64,000 nt of DNA from Agrilactobacillus fermenti (lineage in GTDB: Bacteria; Bacillota; Bacilli; Lactobacillales; Lactobacillaceae). The notes under the pieces are model-generated. The model worked only from the letters and a program-made list of their open reading frames with translations, was not told the DNA's origin and ran no database searches. Made by a program: the position numbers and the translations under genes. The DNA lies in the NCBI RefSeq assembly GCF_021030645.1, contig NZ_JACGCJ010000013.1, forward strand, positions 1 to 64,000, read 5' to 3'. Of this stretch, positions 1 through 10,399 are shown piece by piece (the stretch's first letter is position 1; each line of letters opens with the position of its first letter).

Positions 1-25
1 TAACAACAAACGTCGCCAAGAAACA

Positions 26-70
26 CTTAACGGCATGACCCCCAACGAATATGGGTGCCATGCCGTTAAG
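26..70. terminator. 12-bp inverted repeat, possible terminator
   Basis: CTTAACGGCATG at 26-37 pairs perfectly with CATGCCGTTAAG at 59-70, leaving a 21-nt loop. Read on the minus strand the stem is followed by a modest T-rich tail (TGTTTCTT), so it could end minus-strand transcription from the gene at 201. The rest of 1-200 shows no gene or other signal I can support. Confidence 0.45.
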
Positions 71-200
71 AAAAGTGCATAAGCATTTTAATTATTTAAG
101 TTGTCTACTTGACACGGAGTAGTTCCACAAAATTAATCTTTTGCTTTCAAGCTCTTTTTTATTCTAATTATTTAGGTTTATCTGTGCTCCAAAAAGACAA

Positions 201-1028
201 TTAATCCGCAGTTGAAGTAGATGGATCAGCCGTTGGTGTCTCTGATGTACTTGTTTCATCTTCTTTTTCGGCAGTCAACTTTACGTAAAAATTAGCTAAT
301 GTTAACCGAAAATACGGCCATAACCATATCAACAATAAGCCACAAGTCAAACCAGCTAAAATAAACCAACCCATAAAACTCAAATGTAAGACAAACAAGT
401 CCCCTTTGTGACCTTGCATCAAATGGCGACTGCGCGTGATCGCCTCTAAATAAGTCACATCTTCTCCGCGGTCAATCCCATCTCGATAAATAAAATAGGC
501 CTGGGAATAACTATAAAACTTAATAACGGCCGGGAAAAATAATAATAGTGACCATAAAATCAGAAACAAATTACGCAGGATATAAATCAATAAGGTGCCG
601 ATGAAATACTGGCCATTCATTAAAATCCGAAAACTCTGCTTTAAAGGTTGGTCTGGAAACTGATTGCGGCGGATGATGTCAATCAAAACAAACATGATCC
701 CCACCAACATAAATAAGGTTGCTAACATCAATAAAGAACTTACCCCTGAAGTGAAATGGTCCCAAGGGCTATTCGCCATCTGTGACCCATATAGGTGTCG
801 GTAATTATAGCCATACATACCATGAGCATAAAAGTTATCACTCCCGCGCCACATCATCCGATCTGGCCGCAGCCACGTACTTAAATGATGTACAAAGTGG
901 TTTTGCGTCACCCAGCTCACCAAACTTAACAGAAACAATGGACTAAATAATACCAAAAAATACGGGAAATTATGGTTTAATCTTGTTTTGGCCTCGGCCT
1001 TTAGCGCACCACGTGTTACCATCATCAT
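201..1028 (-). CDS. DUF975 family integral membrane protein
   Basis: This is a polytopic membrane protein of about 275 residues. The N-terminus has the R-x-x-L-K-x-x-A-K pattern typical of DUF975, followed by hydrophobic segments near residues 23-40, 95-120, 140-175 and 215-245. The C-terminal tail is polar and rich in Thr, Ser and Glu. No catalytic motif is visible and the biochemical role of DUF975 proteins is unknown to me. Several starts are possible: TTG at 1031 and ATGs at 1028, 1025 and 1022. The purine-rich AGAGAGTGAG just upstream favours one of the ATGs, so 1028 is used. It lies about 40 bp downstream of the nhaC gene on the same strand and could be co-transcribed with it. Confidence 0.75.
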   Translation of the reverse strand: MMMVTRGALKAEAKTRLNHNFPYFLVLFSPLFLLSLVSWVTQNHFVHHLSTWLRPDRMMWRGSDNFYAHGMYGYNYRHLYGSQMANSPWDHFTSGVSSLLMLATLFMLVGIMFVLIDIIRRNQFPDQPLKQSFRILMNGQYFIGTLLIYILRNLFLILWSLLLFFPAVIKFYSYSQAYFIYRDGIDRGEDVTYLEAITRSRHLMQGHKGDLFVLHLSFMGWFILAGLTCGLLLIWLWPYFRLTLANFYVKLTAEKEDETSTSETPTADPSTSTAD

Positions 1029-1071
1029 CAACTCACTCTCTTACAAACCATTATAGTATGAAATTGATGAT

Positions 1072-2499
1072 TTAGCGATTTTCAAGTGTTAAGGGCTGGG
1101 CAGCATTCGTTGCTTTTGCCTGTGTCCCTAAACGCTTCAGACCAATCCCCGTCATGGCAGAAAGTAAAGAGAACACGGGTGATAATAAACTAAAGAAACA
1201 AAATGGTAGGAAATGTAGCACGGGAACACCTAAAGTATTGGCCGCAAATGCGCCAGCAACCCCCCAAGGCACTAAGTAGTTGATCACGGTGCCGCCGTCT
1301 TCCAAAACACGACTCAAAGCTAAGGAATCTAAACCTTGCTTTTTGAAAGTCTCTTTGAAAGCATTGCCTGGTAGAATCACCGAAAGGTATTGTTCCCCTA
1401 CAAAGATGTTGACGCCGATGCCAGCTAGTAAAGTGCTTAAAACTAGAGCCGTATGTCCATGCAGATGGCGTGCCAGCGGCGTGATCACACTTTGAATAAT
1501 GCCAAATTCCATTAACAAGCCGCCTAGGGCTAAAGTCAAGATGATCAACGAAACAGTGCCCATCATGGCCGTAATGCCACCCCGAGATAATAACGCGTCC
1601 ACACTAGCATTGCCGGTCTTAGCCACAAAGCCACTTTCTAATAAAGTTGCCAGCCGCTTGATAGAAAAATTCGGTTGATGTCCGAAAATCATCACAATGG
1701 TGACCCCAATATTTAGGAACAATGTGGCAATTGCCGGAATCTTCATCACGGCACAAATTACCATTAAAATAATTGGCACGATTGCCCACCAACTGATCCA
1801 AAAATGATTTTGTAACGTCGCAATCGTCGCATTGATCTTCATAGCGGGCATAGTTTTAGTGGTATGTCCCATAATGCCGTAGATCATCAAAGACACCAGA
1901 AAAGCTGGAATCGTGCTCCACATCAAGTTGCGAATGTGTTTGAACAGATCAGAGCCTGCGACTGCCGAGGCCAAATTGGTAGAATCTGATAAAGGTGAGG
2001 TTTTATCACCAAAGATTGCCCCAGAAATAATGGCACCAGCTACTAATGCTGGATTAATGCCTAAAGTCGTCCCCATGCCAAATAATGCAATACCCACGGT
2101 AGAAATAATCGTAAAGGCACTCCCAATTGAAGAGCCGATGACGGCACAGACTAAGAAAACAGATGGCACGAACCACTGGTCGGAGATTAAGTGAAAGCCC
2201 ACTACCATCATGGAAGGAATGATACCAGCTGCAATCCAACTGGCAATTAACGCCCCAATTAGAATAAAAATCACAATGGGAATGATGCCGGTTTTAATGC
2301 CGTTGATCACCCCATTATGGACCTGATCCCAGCTGTAACGCCGAAATTTAGCCCATAAGATCAAGAGGGCGATCACTAACATCACTGGTGTTTGTGGGGA
2401 TACCCCAAATTTAATGACTGCTGTCCCCAAAATACCGATCATTACGATCAATATGATCAATGCCTCGCTGAAATGAACTTGTCGCGTTTTGTTTGCCAT
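1072..2499 (-). CDS. nhaC: NhaC-family Na+/H+ antiporter-like transporter, T-box controlled
   Basis: This is a membrane transporter of 475 residues with 10-12 hydrophobic segments. The signature GDKTSPLSDSTNLASA in the middle is characteristic of the NhaC family, which exchanges Na+ for H+ or, in relatives such as MleN, carries organic anions. The start at 2499 is set by AGGAGG seven bases upstream; a longer reading from 2529 would place that ribosome site inside the gene. The 330-bp leader is a T-box with a probable tyrosine specifier. Comparative genomics of Firmicutes has linked tyrosine T-boxes to NhaC-family genes (YheL type) as predicted tyrosine transporters, and NhaC genes occur in tyrosine decarboxylase operons. 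The substrate may therefore be tyrosine rather than only a cation, but this is inference. Confidence 0.85.
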   Translation of the reverse strand: MANKTRQVHFSEALIILIVMIGILGTAVIKFGVSPQTPVMLVIALLILWAKFRRYSWDQVHNGVINGIKTGIIPIVIFILIGALIASWIAAGIIPSMMVVGFHLISDQWFVPSVFLVCAVIGSSIGSAFTIISTVGIALFGMGTTLGINPALVAGAIISGAIFGDKTSPLSDSTNLASAVAGSDLFKHIRNLMWSTIPAFLVSLMIYGIMGHTTKTMPAMKINATIATLQNHFWISWWAIVPIILMVICAVMKIPAIATLFLNIGVTIVMIFGHQPNFSIKRLATLLESGFVAKTGNASVDALLSRGGITAMMGTVSLIILTLALGGLLMEFGIIQSVITPLARHLHGHTALVLSTLLAGIGVNIFVGEQYLSVILPGNAFKETFKKQGLDSLALSRVLEDGGTVINYLVPWGVAGAFAANTLGVPVLHFLPFCFFSLLSPVFSLLSAMTGIGLKRLGTQAKATNAAQPLTLENR

Positions 2500-2549
2500 T
2501 AGAAAGCCTCCTATTTGTTTACGAACCATTAAATTTTAAATGTGAAACA

Positions 2550-2834
2550 AAAAAATCGCCCCTACAACAATCTCAAAAGATTGCCATAGGGACGATCAGG
2601 ACAAACCGTGGTACCACCCAGCTTGAAATAACGTCGACTAAGCTCACGAATCTAAGTCAGTTATTTCCACTCACTAGATGTTAACGGTTCTAATGGTCTC
2701 CGTTTGCCGCAGCAAATCGATTCACCGTATTTGGCTAATATTATCCTGATCGGTTCGCAGCAACCACCGACTTTCTGACACCCAGATAACACGCTACTTC
2801 AATGTGAAATTAACGATCGATTATTTAATTAATA
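2550..2834 (-). promoter_or_regulatory. T-box leader riboswitch, probable tyrosine specifier
   Basis: On the minus strand the canonical T-box TGGGTGGTACCACGG lies at 2606-2620. It is followed by an intrinsic terminator (2556-2575 with 2579-2596, then seven Ts). Stem I is recognisable: TTCAC pairs with GTGAA at the base, AGTA lies in the 5' side of the specifier loop, TGTTATC pairs with GATAATA above it, and the apical part carries GTCGGTGG...GAACCGAT. The specifier position, one purine before the basal GTGAA, reads TAC (complement of 2727-2729), a tyrosine codon. The T-box UGGU pairs with an ACCA tRNA end, consistent with the A discriminator of tRNA-Tyr. Uncharged tRNA-Tyr would allow read-through into nhaC. 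Confidence 0.88.
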
Positions 2835-2840
2835 ACTAAG

Positions 2841-6362
<3,522 letters not shown>

Positions 6363-6365
6363 TCA

Positions 6366-6438
6366 AAATAAAAGCCCAACTAAGCTTTCAAAAAGAAATG
6401 ACCAAAAAATGTCATTACTTCTTCAAAGCTTAGTTGAG
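6366..6438 (-). terminator. LicT-controlled terminator before bglP
   Basis: CAACTAAGCTTT at 6377-6388 pairs with AAAGCTTAGTTG at 6425-6436. On the minus strand the stem is followed by GGGCTTTTATTTTG. It abuts the RAT at 6438-6466, the arrangement used by BglG/LicT antiterminators, where RAT folding precludes the terminator. Confidence 0.8.
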
Positions 6439-6466
6439 CTAATGCCTGGTTGACCCAGTAACACGC
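6438..6466 (-). promoter_or_regulatory. Ribonucleic antiterminator (RAT) before bglP
   Basis: The minus-strand sequence GCGTGTTACTG, then a variable segment, then CAGGCATTAGC matches the GTTACTG...CAGGCA core bound by LicT/BglG-family proteins. A near-identical element precedes licT at 7414-7442. Confidence 0.8.
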
Positions 6467-6481
6467 GACCTAAGCGCTAAT

Positions 6482-7324
6482 TTATTGCTGTTGCTTATCT
6501 TGTATCAAACGCATCAAATGTAAGGCGAGATAAACTTTCTCCGAATCACTGATCTGCCATTGCGTCTCTGACTGTAAATAATGGACCATACTCTCAGCCA
6601 CTTCGAAAGCACGTTGATACTTTGTCCTTGTTAATGTCACAAAAGCCTCGTCTAACGGATGAACATGCTCTTGGGTGCCTTTCATATGACGAATCAAAAA
6701 CAATCTTAAGTGGGTCACAAAACGACTATAATTAAATGATTTTGGATCTAATTGGACTTTATATCGAAACTGCACGATATTGATTAGCTTTTGAATCAGT
6801 TTCGTCAAATAAATCGTATCTTGCAGTGAACTGGCATCTTCTGTATTCACAAAATGATATGTCAGAAACACGGCTTCACTTTTAGGCAGCCTGACTTGAA
6901 AAGCATGCTCAATTCGAGGTAAAAGTTCCTGAGCCAGCTTGAATTCTTTTGGGTAAAGCTGAGCTACTTCCCACCGAGTTGACGTATCATCAAAGTCAAT
7001 TTTTTCCTTTGCCCGCTGCAAAGCAAAGGCTAAGTGATCCGCTAAGCTAGCATAGTCATTTCCAGTGACTTCTTGGTGCAGCTGCTTACTGATAAATGTC
7101 AAAATTTCATTAGTCAGCTTAACGACCTTGGGATCAATGGTACGCATGACTTCAAAGTCTTCCTGATCCACTGCGCGATAACAATTTTGAATTGCCTGCT
7201 GATTAACAACATCACCTTTCTTCAAGCCAAAGCCAATGCCTTTTCCAATGACGATCCATTTTGCGTGTTGATCATCTTCAACTAGAGCAGCGTTATTATT
7301 AAAACTCTGAACAATTCGAAACAC
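6482..7324 (-). CDS. licT: BglG/LicT-family transcription antiterminator
   Basis: This is a PTS-regulated RNA-binding antiterminator of 280 residues. Residues 1-56 form the co-antiterminator RNA-binding domain (N-N-N near the start, then GKGIGFGLKKGD). Two PTS regulatory domains follow at about 65-170 and 175-280, with conserved histidines such as those in FLTYHFVN and ALHLMRL. When the sugar is present LicT binds the RAT and prevents termination. The start is GTG at 7324 with GGGAG about 12 bp upstream. It is the first gene of the bgl operon and is itself preceded by a RAT/terminator, so it autoregulates. Confidence 0.93.
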   Translation of the reverse strand: MFRIVQSFNNNAALVEDDQHAKWIVIGKGIGFGLKKGDVVNQQAIQNCYRAVDQEDFEVMRTIDPKVVKLTNEILTFISKQLHQEVTGNDYASLADHLAFALQRAKEKIDFDDTSTRWEVAQLYPKEFKLAQELLPRIEHAFQVRLPKSEAVFLTYHFVNTEDASSLQDTIYLTKLIQKLINIVQFRYKVQLDPKSFNYSRFVTHLRLFLIRHMKGTQEHVHPLDEAFVTLTRTKYQRAFEVAESMVHYLQSETQWQISDSEKVYLALHLMRLIQDKQQQ

Positions 7325-7344
7325 TCAAACCACTCCCAGCAAAT

Positions 7345-7417
7345 AAAAAACCTACTATATCCCTTTAATTTAAGTATAGCTTATGCAGCTCTTACTTTCA
7401 TGAGATATAAGTAGGTT
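7345..7417 (-). terminator. LicT-controlled terminator before licT
   Basis: AACCTACTATATC at 7349-7361 pairs with GATATAAGTAGGTT at 7404-7417 with one bulge. On the minus strand it is followed by a run of Ts. It overlaps the RAT at its base, so RAT and terminator are mutually exclusive. Confidence 0.8.
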
Positions 7418-7442
7418 ATGCCTGATCGAATCAGTAACACGC
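7414..7442 (-). promoter_or_regulatory. RAT in the licT leader
   Basis: The minus strand reads GCGTGTTACTG, nine bases, then CAGGCATAACC. This is the same core as the RAT before bglP. Its 3' end overlaps the 5' arm of the terminator at 7404-7417. Confidence 0.82.
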
Positions 7443-7457
7443 TTAACTTATGAGATA

Positions 7458-7485
7458 AGTATAGCAAATTTGAAACCGCTGTCAA
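7458..7485 (-). promoter_or_regulatory. bgl operon promoter with overlapping cre
   Basis: The minus strand has TTGACA (7480-7485), a 16-bp spacer and TATACT (7458-7463). The plus strand at 7471-7484 reads TGAAACCGCTGTCA, a full match to the cre consensus TGWAANCGNTNWCA. It covers the -35 box and part of the spacer. CcpA bound there would block polymerase, giving glucose repression of the bgl operon. Confidence 0.85.
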
Positions 7486-7544
7486 CAATTAACTTGTTAT
7501 TTTTTGTTTCATTTGGGTTAACTGATTTCAAATTAAAAATGACT

Positions 7545-7578
7545 AAAAAAATAAGCGTCCCATTGTCACGCCTATTTT
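7545..7578 (-). terminator. Terminator of the glycerol-3-phosphate dehydrogenase gene
   Basis: On the minus strand an AATAGGCGT/ACGCTTATT hairpin is followed by seven Ts, 130 bp after the glpD stop. The remaining AT-rich sequence between 7486 and 7711 shows nothing else I can support. Confidence 0.65.
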
Positions 7579-7711
7579 AATAGAAAAAGTTTCAATTTTA
7601 ACGCTTTTCAACGCCAAAAATTGTCAAAATGCATCTTTTTACACTTTTATTCAAATTGTTAATTATATAAACAAACCAGACGAACACTATAATTTAAATA
7701 TACTTTGTCAA

Positions 7712-9388
7712 TTAAATTGTAGTCTTCTCTTTAAACTGTTGCCGAATGGCAATCTGATCGTCAACTTCCTGGGCCATCTTTGCTTTAGTTGCCTCGTCCC
7801 AGCCAAAATACCGTGCCATTTCAGCAACCACGGCGTCTTTTACAGCCAGCATATGTTGAAAATCAAAGAGCATTTGACTGCTGCGCCGTAACAAATAATC
7901 GATTGGATGCATAACCAGCTCTTCATCTAAGCCGTAATGCAACTGGGCATAATCCACTGGGGCTAGGTCTGTTTCAGCTGCTTGGGCCTTATCCAAATAA
8001 CGATACACGGCATCCACGTTATCTCCATAACGATGCACTAGCTTTTCAGCTTGTGCCTTAGACAGACCTTTTGCTTCACCACGTTCAACCGCACCATAAA
8101 TGAATACCTTGAAGCCATCGCTTCCCTTAGGATCACCGCCGGATAATGGTAAATGCTCGGTCTTAGTACCAGTATAGGTATACCCTGGATACGTCGCTAC
8201 GATGTCTTTTAACACCCGGTTGACAATTTTCTCTGCCATCTTACGATAACCAGTTAATTTGCCGCCAGCAATAGAATACAAACCAGAATCAGAATGGAAA
8301 ATTTCATCTTTACGTGAAATCTCAGAAGGATCTTTCCCTTCCTCTTGGATCAATGGCCGGACACCAGACCAAGCTGACTCAATATCGTCTGGTGTCAGTG
8401 GGTCAATATCAAACATGCCATTCACTGCATCAACGATATAACGCACATCTTCAGCTGTGACATTGGGTTCTTTTGGATCAGCCTCATAAGTAGTATCCGT
8501 GGTGCCAAAGTAAGTCTTCCCTTCCCGAGGAATGACAAACATCATGCGTTTGTCTCCGAACGGCGTATCAAAGTAGACTGCGTTGGTAACCGGAAACTTA
8601 TCATGGTCAACGACTAAATGGACACCCTTGGTTAAATGTAGATGTTTACCAGTATCAGAGCCATCCATCTTTCGAATCTCATCCACCCACGGTCCAGCTG
8701 AATTGATCACCCGTTTGGCGTGAATGGTGCCTGTCTCACCCGTGATTTGATCCACAAATTCAGCACCGTTCACTTGTCCATTAGCGTCATAAGTCAAACC
8801 CGTAACTCGAACATAATTAGCTAAATAGACGCCTTCTTCATGGCCTTTCTTGATCGTTTCCATGACCAAACGGGCATCATCGGTGCGATATTCAACATAG
8901 ACCCCTGTTCCCTTGAGACCAGCAGCCTTCAAATAAGGTTCGCGAGCAAGAGAAGCCTCTTTATTCAACATAAATTTGCGTTCACTCTTGCGTACATGAG
9001 CCAAACGATCATAGACATCCAAGCCGATTGCGGTGGTAAAGCTGCCAAAAGTCCCACCGGCATAAAAAGGTAACATCATTTTTAAGGGCGTCGTCACATG
9101 TGGTGCATTCTCATAGACAATTGCCCGTTCCGTACCCACTTCAGCGACTTCATGAATCGCGAATTGTTTTAGATAACGTAAGCCGCCATGCACCAGCTTG
9201 GTTGACCGGCTGGAAGTTCCGGAGGCAAAGTCACGCATCTCTACAAGTCCTGTCTTTAAGCCACGTGTCTGGGCATCTAAAGCAATGCCAGCTCCGGTAA
9301 TGCCACCGCCAATTACTAATAGATCTAAGTCTTCAGTTTGCATCTTATTCAAATCAGTTAACCGTGTTTCGTAATTTAATTCTGTCAT
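7712..9388 (-). CDS. glpD: FAD-dependent glycerol-3-phosphate dehydrogenase (GlpD/GlpO family)
   Basis: This flavoprotein of 558 residues oxidises sn-glycerol 3-phosphate to dihydroxyacetone phosphate. The FAD-binding GGGITGAG lies at residues 27-34, followed by SGTSSRSTKLVHGGLRYL, a strong family signature, and a C-terminal DAO_C domain. In lactic acid bacteria this family includes H2O2-forming oxidases (GlpO, about 608 residues in streptococci and enterococci) that carry an extra ~50-residue insertion. The length here matches the dehydrogenase form without that insertion, so I favour GlpD, with GlpO possible. No glpK or glpF adjoins it. Its promoter carries cre-like sites, suggesting catabolite repression. 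Confidence 0.88.
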   Translation of the reverse strand: MTELNYETRLTDLNKMQTEDLDLLVIGGGITGAGIALDAQTRGLKTGLVEMRDFASGTSSRSTKLVHGGLRYLKQFAIHEVAEVGTERAIVYENAPHVTTPLKMMLPFYAGGTFGSFTTAIGLDVYDRLAHVRKSERKFMLNKEASLAREPYLKAAGLKGTGVYVEYRTDDARLVMETIKKGHEEGVYLANYVRVTGLTYDANGQVNGAEFVDQITGETGTIHAKRVINSAGPWVDEIRKMDGSDTGKHLHLTKGVHLVVDHDKFPVTNAVYFDTPFGDKRMMFVIPREGKTYFGTTDTTYEADPKEPNVTAEDVRYIVDAVNGMFDIDPLTPDDIESAWSGVRPLIQEEGKDPSEISRKDEIFHSDSGLYSIAGGKLTGYRKMAEKIVNRVLKDIVATYPGYTYTGTKTEHLPLSGGDPKGSDGFKVFIYGAVERGEAKGLSKAQAEKLVHRYGDNVDAVYRYLDKAQAAETDLAPVDYAQLHYGLDEELVMHPIDYLLRRSSQMLFDFQHMLAVKDAVVAEMARYFGWDEATKAKMAQEVDDQIAIRQQFKEKTTI

Positions 9389-9410
9389 AAGAAGACCCCC
9401 AATAAATTTT

Positions 9411-9459
9411 TGTTAACGCTTTCTTGTTACATATTAACAAAAAATAACATAGACGACAA
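9411..9459 (-). promoter_or_regulatory. glpD promoter with downstream cre-like site
   Basis: The minus strand has TTGTCG (9454-9459), a 17-bp spacer and TAATAT (9431-9436). Just downstream, AGAAAGCGTTAACA (9411-9424) matches the cre consensus except at its first base. A cre at about +7 to +20 would act as a CcpA roadblock. Confidence 0.65.
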
Positions 9460-9566
9460 CTTAAAAGTCTTGAGAAACTCAATCTAATAAAGCATTAATC
9501 GTGTATAAAATCACAATAAACATCATAATCGCCGTTATGTTATCTATCTGACTTAGAATCAATAAG

Positions 9567-9580
9567 TGATAACGGTTTCA
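9567..9580. promoter_or_regulatory. cre (CcpA) site
   Basis: The minus strand reads TGAAACCGTTATCA, a perfect match to TGWAANCGNTNWCA. It lies between the divergent glpD and ECF S-component genes, about 110 bp upstream of the glpD -35 box and 15 bp upstream of the -35 of the gene at 9651. It could act on either promoter. Confidence 0.65.
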
Positions 9581-9594
9581 AAAGCACCTTGCCA

Positions 9595-9623
9595 TTGTAA
9601 TTTGTCTCTCATCATTCTATAAT
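9595..9623 (+). promoter_or_regulatory. Promoter of the ECF S-component gene
   Basis: TTGTAA (9595-9600), a 17-bp spacer and a perfect TATAAT (9618-9623), followed by the ribosome site GAGAAGGTG before the ATG at 9651. No riboswitch fits in the short leader. Confidence 0.7.
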
Positions 9624-9650
9624 GTATTAAATCATTGAGAAGGTGAAATT

Positions 9651-10214
9651 ATGTCCCATCAAGGTACCCAGTTAAAATTGATCGTTCAAACCGCTTTATT
9701 TGCGGCCTTTAGTTACATTATGGCTTTATTTCAATTTCGCATCCCCGCGCCAGTCGGGCACCCCTTTGTGGATCTCGGCTTTACTTTTGTTGCGCTAGGC
9801 GGATTATTATTAGGCTGGAAATATGGCACGTTAGCTGGTGTCATTGGTTTGGGTCTCTTTGACATCACCCAAGGCTATGCCAACCACGCTTATCTGACCG
9901 TCTTGGAAGTTGTCGTTTTGGTCGCGGTCGTTAGTCTTTTGGCACGGGCTTTACGCCACGTTGCCATGGTCCCAGCTATCATTACTATCGGCATTACCGC
10001 TGGACTGACGAAAGCCGTCACTGGCTACTTCCGCTATGTGGTGGAAAGTCTGGTTGATTTTGGCCTCAGTCTTTCACGGGCATTACAACAAGCTTTTGTT
10101 AGTTTCCCGGCCGATGTGATCACCGGTATCTTAATGATGATTGCTCTGCCAATCATCTATATTGCCTTACACCCATTATTAAAACGCAGTGGTCTTAGCA
10201 GTACGATTAAATAG
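9651..10214 (+). CDS. ECF transporter S component (substrate-binding membrane subunit)
   Basis: This is a 187-residue protein with about six membrane helices. The motif FRIPAPVGHPFVDLG early in the protein and LGLFDITQGYA further on are typical of ECF-type vitamin S components related to the riboflavin-transporter superfamily (PF07155/PF12822 type). Such subunits bind a vitamin or similar micronutrient and pair with a shared EcfAA'T energising module, which is not encoded in this window. No riboswitch precedes it, so the substrate cannot be inferred. The gene stands alone, has a strong promoter and ends at a convergent hairpin. Confidence 0.75.
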   Translation: MSHQGTQLKLIVQTALFAAFSYIMALFQFRIPAPVGHPFVDLGFTFVALGGLLLGWKYGTLAGVIGLGLFDITQGYANHAYLTVLEVVVLVAVVSLLARALRHVAMVPAIITIGITAGLTKAVTGYFRYVVESLVDFGLSLSRALQQAFVSFPADVITGILMMIALPIIYIALHPLLKRSGLSSTIK

Positions 10215-10233
10215 TCATTCATACCGCAGTTAA

Positions 10234-10277
10234 AGAGGGCGTTGGTACAAAACAAGTGTTTTGTACCAACGCCCTCT
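10234..10277. terminator. Bidirectional terminator hairpin, repeat-family module 1
   Basis: This is a perfect 20-bp stem (AGAGGGCGTTGGTACAAAAC and its complement) with a 4-nt loop, between the convergent genes at 9651 (+) and 10400 (-). It shares the ACAAAA/TTTTGT upper stem with hairpins at 19077, 26157, 27723, 32923, 38226, 42774, 51475 and 57866. Confidence 0.85.
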
Positions 10278-10297
10278 ATCTGTTTGTGAAGAATTTT

Positions 10298-10345
10298 AGT
10301 TCAAACGTGTTTCAAAAGGCAACACTCTTTTGTCGCGCTCTTGTT
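10298..10345 (-). repeat. Short copy of the 3'-UTR repeat, module 2
   Basis: The plus strand has AAACGTGTTTCAAAAGGCAA followed by CACTCTTTTGTCGCGCTC. It is a small imperfect hairpin around a CAACAC loop, between the stop of the 491-residue protein gene (10400) and the terminator at 10234. The same sequence pattern recurs at 38291-38331 and, in longer form, at 25978, 32975 and 51525. Confidence 0.65.
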
Positions 10346-10399
10346 CATTTTGAAATAGTCATCACCAATTCATGTTGCTTGATACTTTAATCTAAGCCG

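Noticed and set aside
1280-2239. Open frames on both strands inside nhaC
   Set aside because: These are shadows of the clearly conserved transporter frame and have no ribosome sites.
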